Positions 54,316 through 64,000 of a stretch of DNA of 64,000 bases are shown piece by piece. Made by a program: the position numbers and the translations under genes. Position 1 is the first letter of the stretch, and every line of letters begins with the position of its first letter. The notes under the pieces were generated by a model. That model searched no databases, was not told the DNA's origin, and saw nothing but the letters and a program-made list of their open reading frames with translations. Source of the DNA: Peromyscus leucopus. Lineage: Eukaryota > Chordata > Mammalia > Rodentia > Cricetidae. The stretch spans positions 19,283,558 through 19,347,557 of the forward strand of contig NC_051074.1 in the NCBI RefSeq assembly GCF_004664715.2, in the 5' to 3' direction.

Positions 54316-55221
54316 AAAGTCTTTCCAAATGAAATTGTGTTTTAAAGGCACACATACTGTATTTCCATTATTGTAAGAGATGGGTCTAAGTCCTGTTACC
54401 CCTAACTGGAAGATAACGAATTACAGAGATCATTTACAATTATCAGTAGAAGTGTAGAAAGAAAGATAACAGGAGGAAGAAACTTTAAACTGACTTCAGT
54501 CACAGAAGGTGTGAGCAGATCCAAAGCTTGAATAGGAAATGGAGGACGGTGTGGCTTCTGGGACCACACTCAGTGCAGATGTGGGCAGAGAGCAATTGCT
54601 TTCAGAAGTTCATGAACTCACGGAATATTTGTCTTGGAGAGAACTTGATGAGCTCCCACCCTTCCATTTGACAGATGAGGTCAAGAAAGGCTAAAAATAT
54701 CTCCCCATTTTCTGGATAAAGACCAATTGTACATAAGAACTTCTCTAGTCCCCCCATCGCCAGTACGGTCTTCAGAGACTTGACCTTGGAAAGGAAGTAT
54801 AGGTTTGATTTCTTTAAAAAAAAATTTTTTTTTAAATCCAGTTTCTGGCCTAACATATGTGTGCATTAGTATCCAGTCATATATATGCACATATTCATGC
54901 ATACTTTTCAGAAGCCCAAAATAACAGACTTTTTTCATATGACCTTCATTTCATATCAGCCTACAGACCACCTGGTAAAGTTTAAAACCACAGACTGTTG
55001 CATTTGAAAGACCTTAGAGAGCATTCAGAAGCATCGCCCAGCATAGAAGCTGAAAGGACTGTTTTTACACACTGTCTCACATGGTGGAGGCTCATGGGGA
55101 GCCAAGTGATTTCAGAACAGGCCCTGGGTTCAGCTTATGGAAGACGACTCTAGTGTTCTGTCTTCTCTTTCCTCTTTCCTCTCTTGTTCTTAATTTCTTC
55201 TTAGCAATAAAGGAAATGAGA

Positions 55222-55280
<59 letters not shown>

Positions 55281-55786
55281 TGCAGATCTAAAGTGTCTCT
55301 GCTAACTGACAGAAATGTTTGGCTTGGTTAATATTCTATTCTTGGACTCTTGTCAGTTATCTGTACTGTCCATCAAAGGAAGTCATCTTCCGTTAATATA
55401 AACCACAGTTCCTGTCTTCTCACTTATAAATGGTCATTGTGCAAGGGCTGATTTGGGATTCCATCTTAAGAGCCATTCAAGCCAAGTGATTATCTCATGC
55501 ATCCCCTGATTTAGTTAGCAAACAGGGAGAGCACATCATCTGACAGAAGCTTCCAGAAAGGCATAAAGGGAAAAAGGATGATAAAACCCAAGCCCTTCCT
55601 TTGAGTGTGTCTTCCAGTGGGAAAGAAAAAGGCATGTGCAGATATAAGCACACACATGTCCGAGATATCATGTTCTGTATAAAGGTATGACATACAGCAT
55701 CATGGACAGTGCTTACATGTGTGGCTCTTGACTCTCCATGGGGAGGGAATCTATTTTACTTGTAGAATTTCTTACAAATAACTCAT
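54316..55786. other. Unassigned DNA
   Basis: Includes a faint reversed MIR core at 54655-54720 ('catttgacagatgaggtc'), an A9/T10 tract at 54817-54835 and the GA tract listed below. Confidence 0.4.
55219..55275 (+). repeat. (GA)n microsatellite
   Basis: About 27 GA units with one terminal interruption. Confidence 0.97.
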
Positions 55787-55915
55787 CTCTGAGCCTCAGT
55801 TGTCCCGTTTTTAAAGCGGAGACAACCAGATCCAATGCAGAGTGTATTGCAAGGATTAAGTGAGATGTGATAGGTAACACTATGGGAATGCAAGCACTCA
55901 GTATTTGTGAATAAC
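55787..55915 (+). mobile_element. MIR SINE fragment
   Basis: 'tctctgagcctcagttgtc', 'gtattgcaaggattaagtg', 'gcaagcactcagtatttg' is the clearest forward MIR core in the window. Confidence 0.7.
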
Positions 55916-56969
<1,054 letters not shown>

Positions 56970-56983
56970 GAAATGAACTGTGG

Positions 56984-57898
56984 TAATTTGTTTCTCTGTG
57001 ATAAGAAATCTTTGGAACAAAGGCTGATAATGTGGAAGACCTTTCATGTCCTACTTGAGACTAAAGGTATTTGAAAAGCCTTTCTAAGGCTATTTAATTA
57101 AAAGAAGTTCACAAGAAGGAAACTCTAGCCAGATCCTAGCTAATTGCTGTCATTAACTGAGTATAATTGGGAGAACCATTCCTATGTCTAAAGTCCTGGT
57201 TGTAACCCACCTGGCAGAAATGGATATATTCTGAAGAGACACTGGTGTCTTTCAATCTGGCCATCAGACTATTGAAACAATGGGAATTTCCCTAGGCATC
57301 TCATGCTGGGAGGAACCAGCTTCTCACCGCTCCCCATCTTTCTCCAGCCCTCTCTATCAACCAGGAAGAGCTAAATTGTGTCCTGTGTGCCATGTCTGCC
57401 TAGAAGTAGGCTTTAGCTTGGCTTTTTGTACCTGGATGGAATGATAGCCATTCAAGTAGAGGGAGATCCGCAAGGTCTGCCGAGGATGAGGTTTCATGGG
57501 TGTCGAGTGGCTGTGAATGCTGCTGAGGTAAGGAAAAGATGGTCCCGTTGGTGGAGAAGAAACTCAAAGTAATAGGATTGATATTGTAAAGTTACTAATA
57601 AGTCTGCTAAAGAGACATTAATTTGCACAAGGTAGAATTTAGCTAAGGGGGTGCAGCCTCCAAAATACCTCAAAGATAAGCAACACACTAAGCAGGCTTG
57701 TTCCAGCAAGGATAATGTCTCTATAAATGTCTGCTCCCCAGGAGTGAACAGCCATTTGGCTCCCTTCCCATAACAAAGGAGACAATTCTGACTTACAACT
57801 AGCCATCAGGTCCACTTCTCTATCAGAGAACAGGGAGGTCAGGGTGACAACTGTGTTAAGTCCCGGTCTGCCATAAAGCTCCCAGTTCTCATCTTAAG
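56984..57898. other. Unassigned DNA
   Basis: Nothing recognised. Confidence 0.4.
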
Positions 57899-57913
57899 AA
57901 AAACATAGTTCCA

Positions 57914-58260
57914 GCTAAGCACCAGGGACAGGTCCTGATCTCACTGCTAAGAGCATTACAAATAGACCAAGCTACACAACTGTCACACACATGCAGAGGG
58001 CCTAGCCATGCGGGCTCCTTAGCTGTTGATCCAGAGTCAGTGAGCTCCCACGAGCTCGGGTCAGCTGTCTCTGTGGGTTCCCCTGTCATGGCCTTGACCC
58101 CCCCCCCCCCCATGGCTCATGCAATCCCTCCTCCCGTTCTTCAGGAGGACTCCCAGAGCTCGGCCCAGTGCTCTGCTTCCATCAGTGACTGGGTAAAGGC
58201 TCTCTGATGACAATTAGGATAGTCACCAGTCTGTTTACAGGAGATGGCCAGTTCAGGCAT
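57914..58260 (-). mobile_element. L1 3' UTR, inverted 5' segment
   Basis: Its reverse complement matches the L1 at about 48690-49030 ('gtgactatcctaattgtc', 'gagctcactgactctgg'). It is the inverted part of one insertion whose plus-oriented part follows at 58261. A C-run sits at 58098-58111. Left target duplication AAAAACATAGTTCCA at 57899-57913. Confidence 0.85.
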
Positions 58261-58366
58261 TTCCCATGCTGGATTACCTCGCCCAGCCTTGATGCAGGGG
58301 GAAGAGCTTGGTCCTACCTCCACTTGATGAGCCATGCTTTGTTCAAGGCCATGGGAGGCCTTGCCG
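58261..58366 (+). mobile_element. L1 3' UTR, plus segment, left of LTR
   Basis: 'ccagccttgatgcaggggg', 'cacttgatgagccatgc', 'catgggaggccttgccg' continue the L1 consensus. The element is interrupted by an LTR at 58367 and continues at 58912. Confidence 0.85.
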
Positions 58367-58911
58367 TGCTGTGGGATGATCTGTATGTCCTGTGGGAGCC
58401 CTTCTTGGGTTCCTTGTGGCGTTACCCAGCAGGTCCGTATAGAGGATGATTAGGACCATGGGCCTGAGTGCAGGTGTTTGAGATGGTCTGCACTTGGCTG
58501 TGCTGGGGGATGGTCTGTATGTCAAGTTGTTCTGATTGGTTAATAAATAAAACCTGATCAGCTGTGGCTAGGCAGGAAGGATAGGCGGGACTAACAGAGA
58601 GGAGAAATAAAAGGACAGGAAGGCAGAAGGACTGGCTGCAGCCGCCACCATGATCAGAGACACTGCAGCCGCCGCCATGACCAGCAGCATGTGAAGACGC
58701 CGATAAGCCACCAGCCACGTGGCAAGGTATAGATTTATGGAAATGGATTAATTTAAGCTATAAGCACAGTTAGCAAGAAGCCTGCCACAGCCATACAGTT
58801 TGTAAGCTATATAAGTCTCTGTGTTTACTTGGTTGGGTCTGAGCGGCTGTGGGACTGGCGGGTGATAAAGATTTGTCCTGACTGTGGGCAAGGCGGAAAA
58901 CTCTGGCTACA
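58367..58911 (+). mobile_element. ERV LTR inserted in L1, 6-bp target duplication
   Basis: 545 bp from TGCTGTGGGATGATCTG to CTCTGGCTACA, flanked by TTGCCG at 58361-58366 and 58912-58917. 'gattggttaataaataaaac' and 'gggactggcgggtgataaag' tie it to the 1698-2032 family. Its 5' end is partly repeated internally near 58501 ('tgctgggggatggtctgtat'). Confidence 0.9.
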
Positions 58912-59087
58912 TTGCCGTTTCTCAGTGGAGATGGAGGAGAGTGGATGGGGAGGGGGATAGACGGGGGTCAGGAGTGTGGAGGGGGGAAGGGGAGGAGAGG
59001 AGGGAGGGGAAATTTTAGTCGGTATGTAAAATAAATTTTTAAAAGTTAATAAAATAAAATTTAACAAAGAAGAAAAAAAAAGAAAGA
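58912..59087 (+). mobile_element. L1 3' end, right of LTR, with tail
   Basis: 'ctcagtggagatggaggag', GGAGGGG-type purine tract, 'gtaaaataaatttttaaaag' and an A-rich tail. Right target duplication AAAAACATAGTTCCA at 59088-59102. Confidence 0.88.
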
Positions 59088-59102
59088 AAAAACATAGTTC
59101 CA

Positions 59103-59925
59103 CCATGTGAGCAGGATGGCCCTGGGTAACAACTCTTTGAAAAAAAGCACTGGTGTAATTAAGAAATAATTTTGATATCTTTGCTGTGTAAATCTCCTAT
59201 CTGTCCAAGTGGCCAGACTTGCAGTCCCCTGCCTCTGTCTGATTTGCTCAAAGTGCCACGTGGGGCCAGGACCTAAAAGAGATTTAAATATGACAGCCTA
59301 TGTGGAATGTGTAAGTCTGTGGTCTATATAAGTTAGGAAATTTTTCTATTTATGGCCCATTCATCTTTAGGTATGAGCTAGAACTGGACACACTGCCCTA
59401 TTATTAAGGAGCTTTTTCCTTATTGTCCGGAGTGTGTGGAGTAAATTCTCACTGGGGGGCATGTTTCTCTGCTACACCCTATCATCACTAAGCCTCCTTC
59501 TCCTAACTCACAGCGAATGAGGTCATTTGTTCTTCTAAATCAGCTGAAAATGCGAGGGAACTTGAGAACTGTGTGGAAATAAGTTAAACATCATTACTGA
59601 GGGCTTTGGGACATGCTAAGTTTGAAGAAGGAGGTGGAGAGGAGATTTGGGAACGAGAGGCATTGATTCAGATTGCCCTCCAGGCTAGAGATTCATTACT
59701 TCAGTAGGCAGTGGAATGGGGAGCCGATGTGGGGGCTGGGGGGCTCTGAAGTAAAAAACCTTTAGACCTTCCACACAAAGTAAGGTGTCTACTCTCAGAG
59801 GTTCCAAGGGAGGGAGATCTGAAGCCCAAGGAGGCAGGTACTATGTCACAGGTGCTGTGTGACCTCAGCCTTTGGTTCCTAAGTAGTAATGGTAGAGGTA
59901 GAGGACTGGTTCTTTGTGGAAGTTA
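59103..59925. other. Unassigned DNA
   Basis: Nothing recognised. Confidence 0.4.
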
Positions 59926-60242
59926 TGTGGGGAGAAATGTAGTGGGTAGCCATTCCAGCTTGGATCTGGAAGTTCCAACCCCCATTGAGACTCTGGCAAC
60001 TGTCACGCCTACGAGGTGGAGCCAGGGGAGGCGCCTGGAGACCCGAGAGCTGGATGGGCGAGGGCTCTCTCAGTGCTGGGACCCTGAACGGTGGAGGTGG
60101 GCCGAGCAGAGCTCCAGAGAACACCGCTGGACTGCAATACACCTTCCCCAGACCCCGCGACCTACCTATTCCTTCATCTGTGAGTTACGCCATTAAATAA
60201 ATATCCTTTTAACTACTTGGAGTGGCCATAATAATTTCACCA
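59926..60242 (+). mobile_element. Probable ERV LTR
   Basis: TGTGGGGAGAAATGTAG start. 'gggtagccattccagcttgg', 'ttgagactctggcaactgtc', GC-rich centre, 'tgagttacgccattaaata' as polyA-signal region. This matches a common rodent LTR by memory. Ends are approximate. The 117-codon frame inside is incidental. Confidence 0.55.
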
Positions 60243-60360
60243 ATAGAGAAAGGCTGCGGGGGTGTGTCTGTCCTTTCAGCTCCTCACGGCTGTTGTGAGT
60301 GGAGAGGAACTACACAGGGTGTCATGTGTCTTTTCCCAGAAGCACCTAACGGTTCTAACA

Positions 60361-60558
60361 GGATGTGTAGCTCAGTCCACAGAGTGCTGGCCTGGCACAA
60401 AGCCCTGGATCTGACTCCCAACATGACATAAACCAGATATGATGGCACATGCCTATAAATCCCAATGCTCCAGAGGTGGAGGCAGGAGGATCAGAAACCC
60501 AGGGCCATCTTATATAGCTGGTTCCAAGTCGATCCTGCCTCAAAAGAAAGGAAGAAAA
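60361..60558 (+). mobile_element. B4-type SINE (ID head plus B1 body)
   Basis: 'gatgtgtagctcagtcc', 'agtgctggcctggcacaaag', then 'gatggcacatgcctataaat' and 'gaggcaggaggatcagaaac'. Confidence 0.7.
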
Positions 60559-61149
60559 ACTCAGTTCATATTAAATTTATTCTCTAAATGGAGAGTGGGA
60601 GACGGTGACTCAGAAATAAGATCTGTTTCCAATCGCTGCAGTCAGAAGAAATCCAGGAACTGGAGTGCACTGTCAACATCCCTTTGTGGGAAAAAAGATG
60701 GACCTCGCTTTGTGACTATTTCCCACCCAAGCTGTAGTGCAATTTTGCCTCCTTAGGACATAACGCAATCCATTATCCTGCAGCATTTTGAAGCAGAAAT
60801 TATCTTATCCCAGTAGCCATGGCCACCAACTGATAGGACAAGATAGAGCTGCATAGATATATGATAATGGAACAGACACTCTTTAATAAAGGTGGGAGGG
60901 GGCAGAGGGGGGGTCACAGCATCTTCTCCCTACCCTTCCCAAGCTCCGAGTTATCTTCAGAGATGTTAGGATATTTGGAAGCAGGAGGATGGTTGGAAGA
61001 GCCACTCTTGATGTGGCTGCCATGCAGGCATTATCCATGATGGCAACCTGAAGTGATGCAGCTATTTGGGGGCCCCCCCACTCCTCTAAGTAGTCCCCCA
61101 TCTTTGCTTGTAAGTCTGATAAACCTATTTCGCTGTGGTTGAATCGTTT
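60559..61149. other. Unassigned DNA, LTR-like at right edge
   Basis: 'tgcttgtaagtctgataaac' then 'ttcgctgtggttgaatcg' near 61105-61146 looks like the end of a decayed LTR, but no outline could be drawn. Confidence 0.35.
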
Positions 61150-61157
61150 CCCTTGTC

Positions 61158-61384
61158 CAGTGGTTCTCAACCTTCCTAACACTGTGACCCTTTACTACAG
61201 TTCCTCGTGTTGTGGTGACCTCCTTATTCGTAAAATTAGTCTTGTTGCTACTTCATAACTGTAATTTTGCTACCATTATGGATTGTAGTGTAAATATCTG
61301 TGTTCTCTGATGGTCTTAGGTGACCCCAGTGAAAAGTTCATTTGACCCCCACAGGTGACACTACCCACAGGTTGAGAACCACTG
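61158..61384. mobile_element. URR1 (non-autonomous hAT DNA transposon)
   Basis: Terminal inverted repeats CAGTGGTTCTCAACC and GGTTGAGAACCACTG (perfect complements). 'cagttcctcgtgttgtggtg' and 'acttcataactgtaattttg' are URR1 interior. Flanking 8-mers CCCTTGTC and CTCCAGTC agree at 5 of 8, a decayed hAT duplication. Carries no transposase. Confidence 0.9.
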
Positions 61385-61591
61385 CTCCAGTCTGTCATTG
61401 CACTGAACACACATTTGTTCACCCCTCCCAGGAAAAGTTAACACAACAAAGGTCTAGAAATTGAAAACAAAGTCAGAAAGCTCTGGCCCTCCTAACGATG
61501 CACTGTGAACATGCCATTCTCTGACACTGCTGAGCACAGGAAGCCTGCAGTTTCGTGCTCTGGGGCTGATGACTTTGCTTAAAATATACAA
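61385..61591. other. Unassigned DNA
   Basis: Nothing recognised. Confidence 0.4.
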
Positions 61592-61734
61592 AGATTGGCT
61601 GGGCAGTGCTGGCACATGCCTTTAATCCCAGCACTCGGCAGGCAGAGCCAGGCGGATCTCTGTGAGTTCGAGGCCAGCCTGGTCTGCAGAGCTAGTTCTC
61701 AAAGCTACACAGAGAAACCTTGTCTGGAAAAACC

Positions 61735-61735
<1 letters not shown>
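61592..61735 (+). mobile_element. B1 SINE
   Basis: 'cacatgcctttaatcccagc', 'ggcagagccaggcggatc', 'ctacacagagaaaccttgtc'. Its tail runs into a CA tract. Confidence 0.93.
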
Positions 61736-61797
<62 letters not shown>

Positions 61798-61814
61798 ATA
61801 CACACACACACACA
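61736..61814 (+). repeat. (CA)n microsatellite
   Basis: CA units with two TACA interruptions near 61792-61800. Confidence 0.97.
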
Positions 61815-62390
61815 AGATTTGAGTATTGCAACATCCTTCTGTCTTCCCTGTTACCAGAGCAAAACCACAAATCAACAAGTACGCCTCTTCACTGCAGCAG
61901 CACACTCGGTGTTGGGGGAGCAGTCATCTTTAAGATTGGAAATACTTCCGCTCACTCATATTTGGAATGACATCCAAGACTTAATGTAATTGTTGGTCTC
62001 TTTCTTTTTTCTTAGTGTAACCTTCTATTTATGGTTGGAAGATTGGGGAACCGTTTATGATCCTGGCAATATGTAAGCCCTAAACCAAAGAATTAGTTGA
62101 GTTCTAACTTCAAAGATATCCCAGCTAACATACTTGGTTTTCCATGATATCATACGCTAGAACCCAGAAGCCACAGAGACAAGCCTTACCTTGGTTCTGA
62201 CATTATTTGGATGCTTCTGTCCTGAGCACACTGTGCCAGAACATAAGCAGATGTGTTTCCATATTTTCACAATGTCAGAATCTATTTAATAACAAGAAAT
62301 TGACAAGACATGATAGTTTCGTTGCCAGCACTTTACCAGATTATCCGAATTTCCTGGAAAACTCTGGTCCAGGCAACAACATGGTTTCCA
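61815..62390. other. Unassigned DNA
   Basis: Nothing recognised. Confidence 0.4.
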
Positions 62391-62638
62391 TTTGTTTGTT
62401 TGCTTGTTTGCTTGTTTGTCTGTCTGTCTGTTTATGGGTGTTTCACCTGAATCTGTATATGTGCACCACATGTATGCATGGTACCTACAGGGGCCAGAGA
62501 AGGCACCAGATCCCCTGGGCTAGAGTTATAGGCAGTTGTGAGTTTGCCATGTGGGTTCTGAGAATACAACCCAGGTCCTTTGGAAGAAGTGTTTTTAACC
62601 ACTGAGCACTCTTAACCACGGAGCCATCTCTCCAGCCC
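62391..62638 (-). mobile_element. B2 SINE with (TTTG/TCTG)n tail
   Basis: 'gaggccatctctccagcc'-type head in reverse ('cggagccatctctccagccc') at the right, TTTG/TCTG tetranucleotide run at 62393-62433 at its tail. The head contains a local duplication of 'cttaaccac(t/g)gag'. Confidence 0.9.
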
Positions 62639-63427
62639 CCAAAAATTCTTTCATTCCAATCTTAATTATTTATATTAACTTTCAGGTCACATTACATATA
62701 TGTATGTGTGTATGTGTTGATAGACAGATAACAGAATAGCACAAAGGGTTTTTTTTTTTAAAAAGCAAGGAGTTTCACAGAGGCCTAAGAGGCCAAAGCT
62801 AGGAAACTGACAGGAAGGCCAAAGATATCATACTGAACCTATCTGAGCTGCAGAAGCAGCCGCAGAAGCTACCTGAGCTGCCGGCTGCTGGCCACAGAGT
62901 CAGGCTGCAGGGTTAGAGGTGAACTCCAGAAGCAAGTGTAGTGAAGGGCAGGCCTGGGTCTCAGCGGATAGATGGATGGCAGATTCAGTCAGGAGATGGG
63001 AATTCAAATAGGCCTCATCAACAGCAGGGACCGAGCCAAACTGAAGCCCTTGGGACAGTAGAAAGTTCTCTGCCTGTCAATCCTTTGACGTGTATACCGA
63101 GGAGCCAGATGACAGCATGGTGGCGGTCGCTGCTATCAAAGTGCTAGGTACTTCTTCATGCAGTCCGTGGGAGGGAGTCGCACCTTTCTGTCCTCAGCCT
63201 TGTTTTCCAGTAAGTTTTGAGCATGTTTTTCTTGATATGGTTTTAATATGTCCATGGTTTTAATATGTCCACATGCTAATATTCCCTGACAGATTTATAG
63301 GCTGGGACCCTTCCTATTCCCAGGAATACGGAGGAGTGCCACTGGCCAGACGGTACCATTTTGTTTCTACCTAGGTTCACAGTCACCCTCCATCCTCAAA
63401 GATTATTCACAAAACGGAGAGTTTCAG
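62639..63427. other. Unassigned DNA
   Basis: A tandem pair of 'atggttttaatatgtcc' (63237-63253, 63256-63272). Otherwise nothing recognised. Confidence 0.4.
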
Positions 63428-63640
63428 GGCTGGAGAGATGGCCCAAGAGTAGAGAGCACTTGGTGCTCTCGCAGGAGACCCAGTTTTGGTTCCCAGCACC
63501 CACATGGTGGCTCACAATCATGCATAACTCCAGTTCCAGAGGCTCTGATGCCCTCTTATGACCTAAGCAAGCACCAGATACACACATGGTACATGTAAAC
63601 ACACAAAGGGAAAATAGTAACACATTAAAAATATAAATCT
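63428..63640 (+). mobile_element. B2 SINE
   Basis: 'gggctggagagatggccc', 'cagcacccacatggtggctc', 'tgatgccctcttatgacc' and the tail 'aaaatataaatct'. Confidence 0.9.
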
Positions 63641-63790
63641 AACTTTTCCCCCCTTTTATTAACAAAAGATTCTTTTCTCATACAATATATCCTGATTACA
63701 GTTCCCCTCCCTCTACTCCTTCCAATTCCTCCCCACCTCTCCTCCCATCCAGATCTACCTCCTTTCTGTCTCCCATTAGAAAAAAACAGG
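63641..63790 (-). mobile_element. L1 3' UTR fragment
   Basis: 'ttctcatacaatatatcctg' and 'cctccctctactccttcc' match the 3' UTR of the 46641-48145 L1. Confidence 0.65.
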
Positions 63791-63795
63791 CTTCA

Positions 63796-63951
63796 GCCAG
63801 GCAGTAGTGGTGCACATCTTTAATCCCAGCATTCAGAGGCAGAGGCAAGTGGATCTCCATGAGTTCAAGGCCAACCTGATCTACAGAGTGAGTTCCAGGA
63901 CAGCCAGGGCTACATGGAAAAACCATGTCTCAAAAACCAAAAAAAAAAAAG
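63796..63951 (+). mobile_element. B1 SINE
   Basis: 'gtgcacatctttaatcccag', 'gagttcaaggccaacctg', 'gacagccagggctacatgg' with an A-tail. Confidence 0.92.
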
Positions 63952-63965
63952 GAAAAAGAAGAAGA

Positions 63966-64000
<35 letters not shown>
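63952..64000 (+). repeat. (GAA/GGA)n purine tract
   Basis: AAG/AGG triplet mixture after the B1 tail, running off the window. Confidence 0.9.

Noticed and set aside
59843..60196. Coding exon (117 codons, GC-rich)
   Set aside because: The stretch matches a rodent LTR pattern with a terminal polyA-signal region, and the frame is incidental.

Overview
This window looks like a stretch of rodent nuclear DNA with no recognisable gene. Every well-resolved repeat belongs to a rodent SINE, LINE or LTR class (B1, B2, B3, B4/ID, L1, MaLR and class II endogenous-retrovirus LTRs). Several young B1 copies (17847-18015, 36568-36738, 38486-38735, 40673-40847) carry the form with 'ACCAAGTGAGTTCCAGG' and 'AAAGGCGCAAAGC', which I associate from memory with cricetid rodents (deer mice, voles, hamsters) rather than mouse or rat. 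Genus cannot be decided here. I found no convincing protein-coding exon, CpG island, rRNA or tRNA gene. The open frames present are chance frames, SINE/L1 readthrough or low-complexity translation.

Layout. 0-10 kb: an SINE/MaLR cluster at the edge, a B3 split by a solo LTR (1.6-2.1 kb), an LTR at 4.4 kb, a long repeat-poor block (4.8-8.3 kb) with AT-rich conserved-looking DNA, then two ancient LTRs back to back. 10-20 kb: a DNA-transposon fossil abutted by a solo LTR with target duplication (9.7-10.4 kb), MLT-like fossils, two B1-carrying LTRs (13.8 and 16.0 kb), a full-length B1. 20-30 kb: B4/B3 SINEs, an old L1 interrupted by an ancient LTR whose 5' end has grown into a 10-unit minisatellite (25.3-25.8 kb), and a B1 split by an LTR (28.4-28.7 kb). 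A frameshifted coding-like stretch lies at 29.4-29.7 kb. 30-40 kb: degenerate SINEs, microsatellites, a CR1/L3-type LINE fossil (35.4 kb), and a dense B1 run (36.5-38.7 kb). 40-50 kb: repeat-poor DNA with an octamer cluster and conserved-looking blocks, a C-rich minisatellite (43.2-43.6 kb), and two L1 3' ends head to head (46.6-49.3 kb). 50-64 kb: repeat-poor DNA to 51.6 kb, LTRs, then a 5'-inverted L1 with a 15-bp target duplication that is itself interrupted by an LTR with a 6-bp duplication (57.9-59.1 kb), a URR1 hAT element, and a final B2/L1/B1 cluster.

There is no operon or pathway here. The biology lies in the layered insertion history and in several repeat-free blocks with regulatory-looking motifs (CTCF-like, octamer, CRE-like, YY1-like). 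No previously undescribed system was identified. Family names are from memory of consensus sequences and were not checked against a repeat library.
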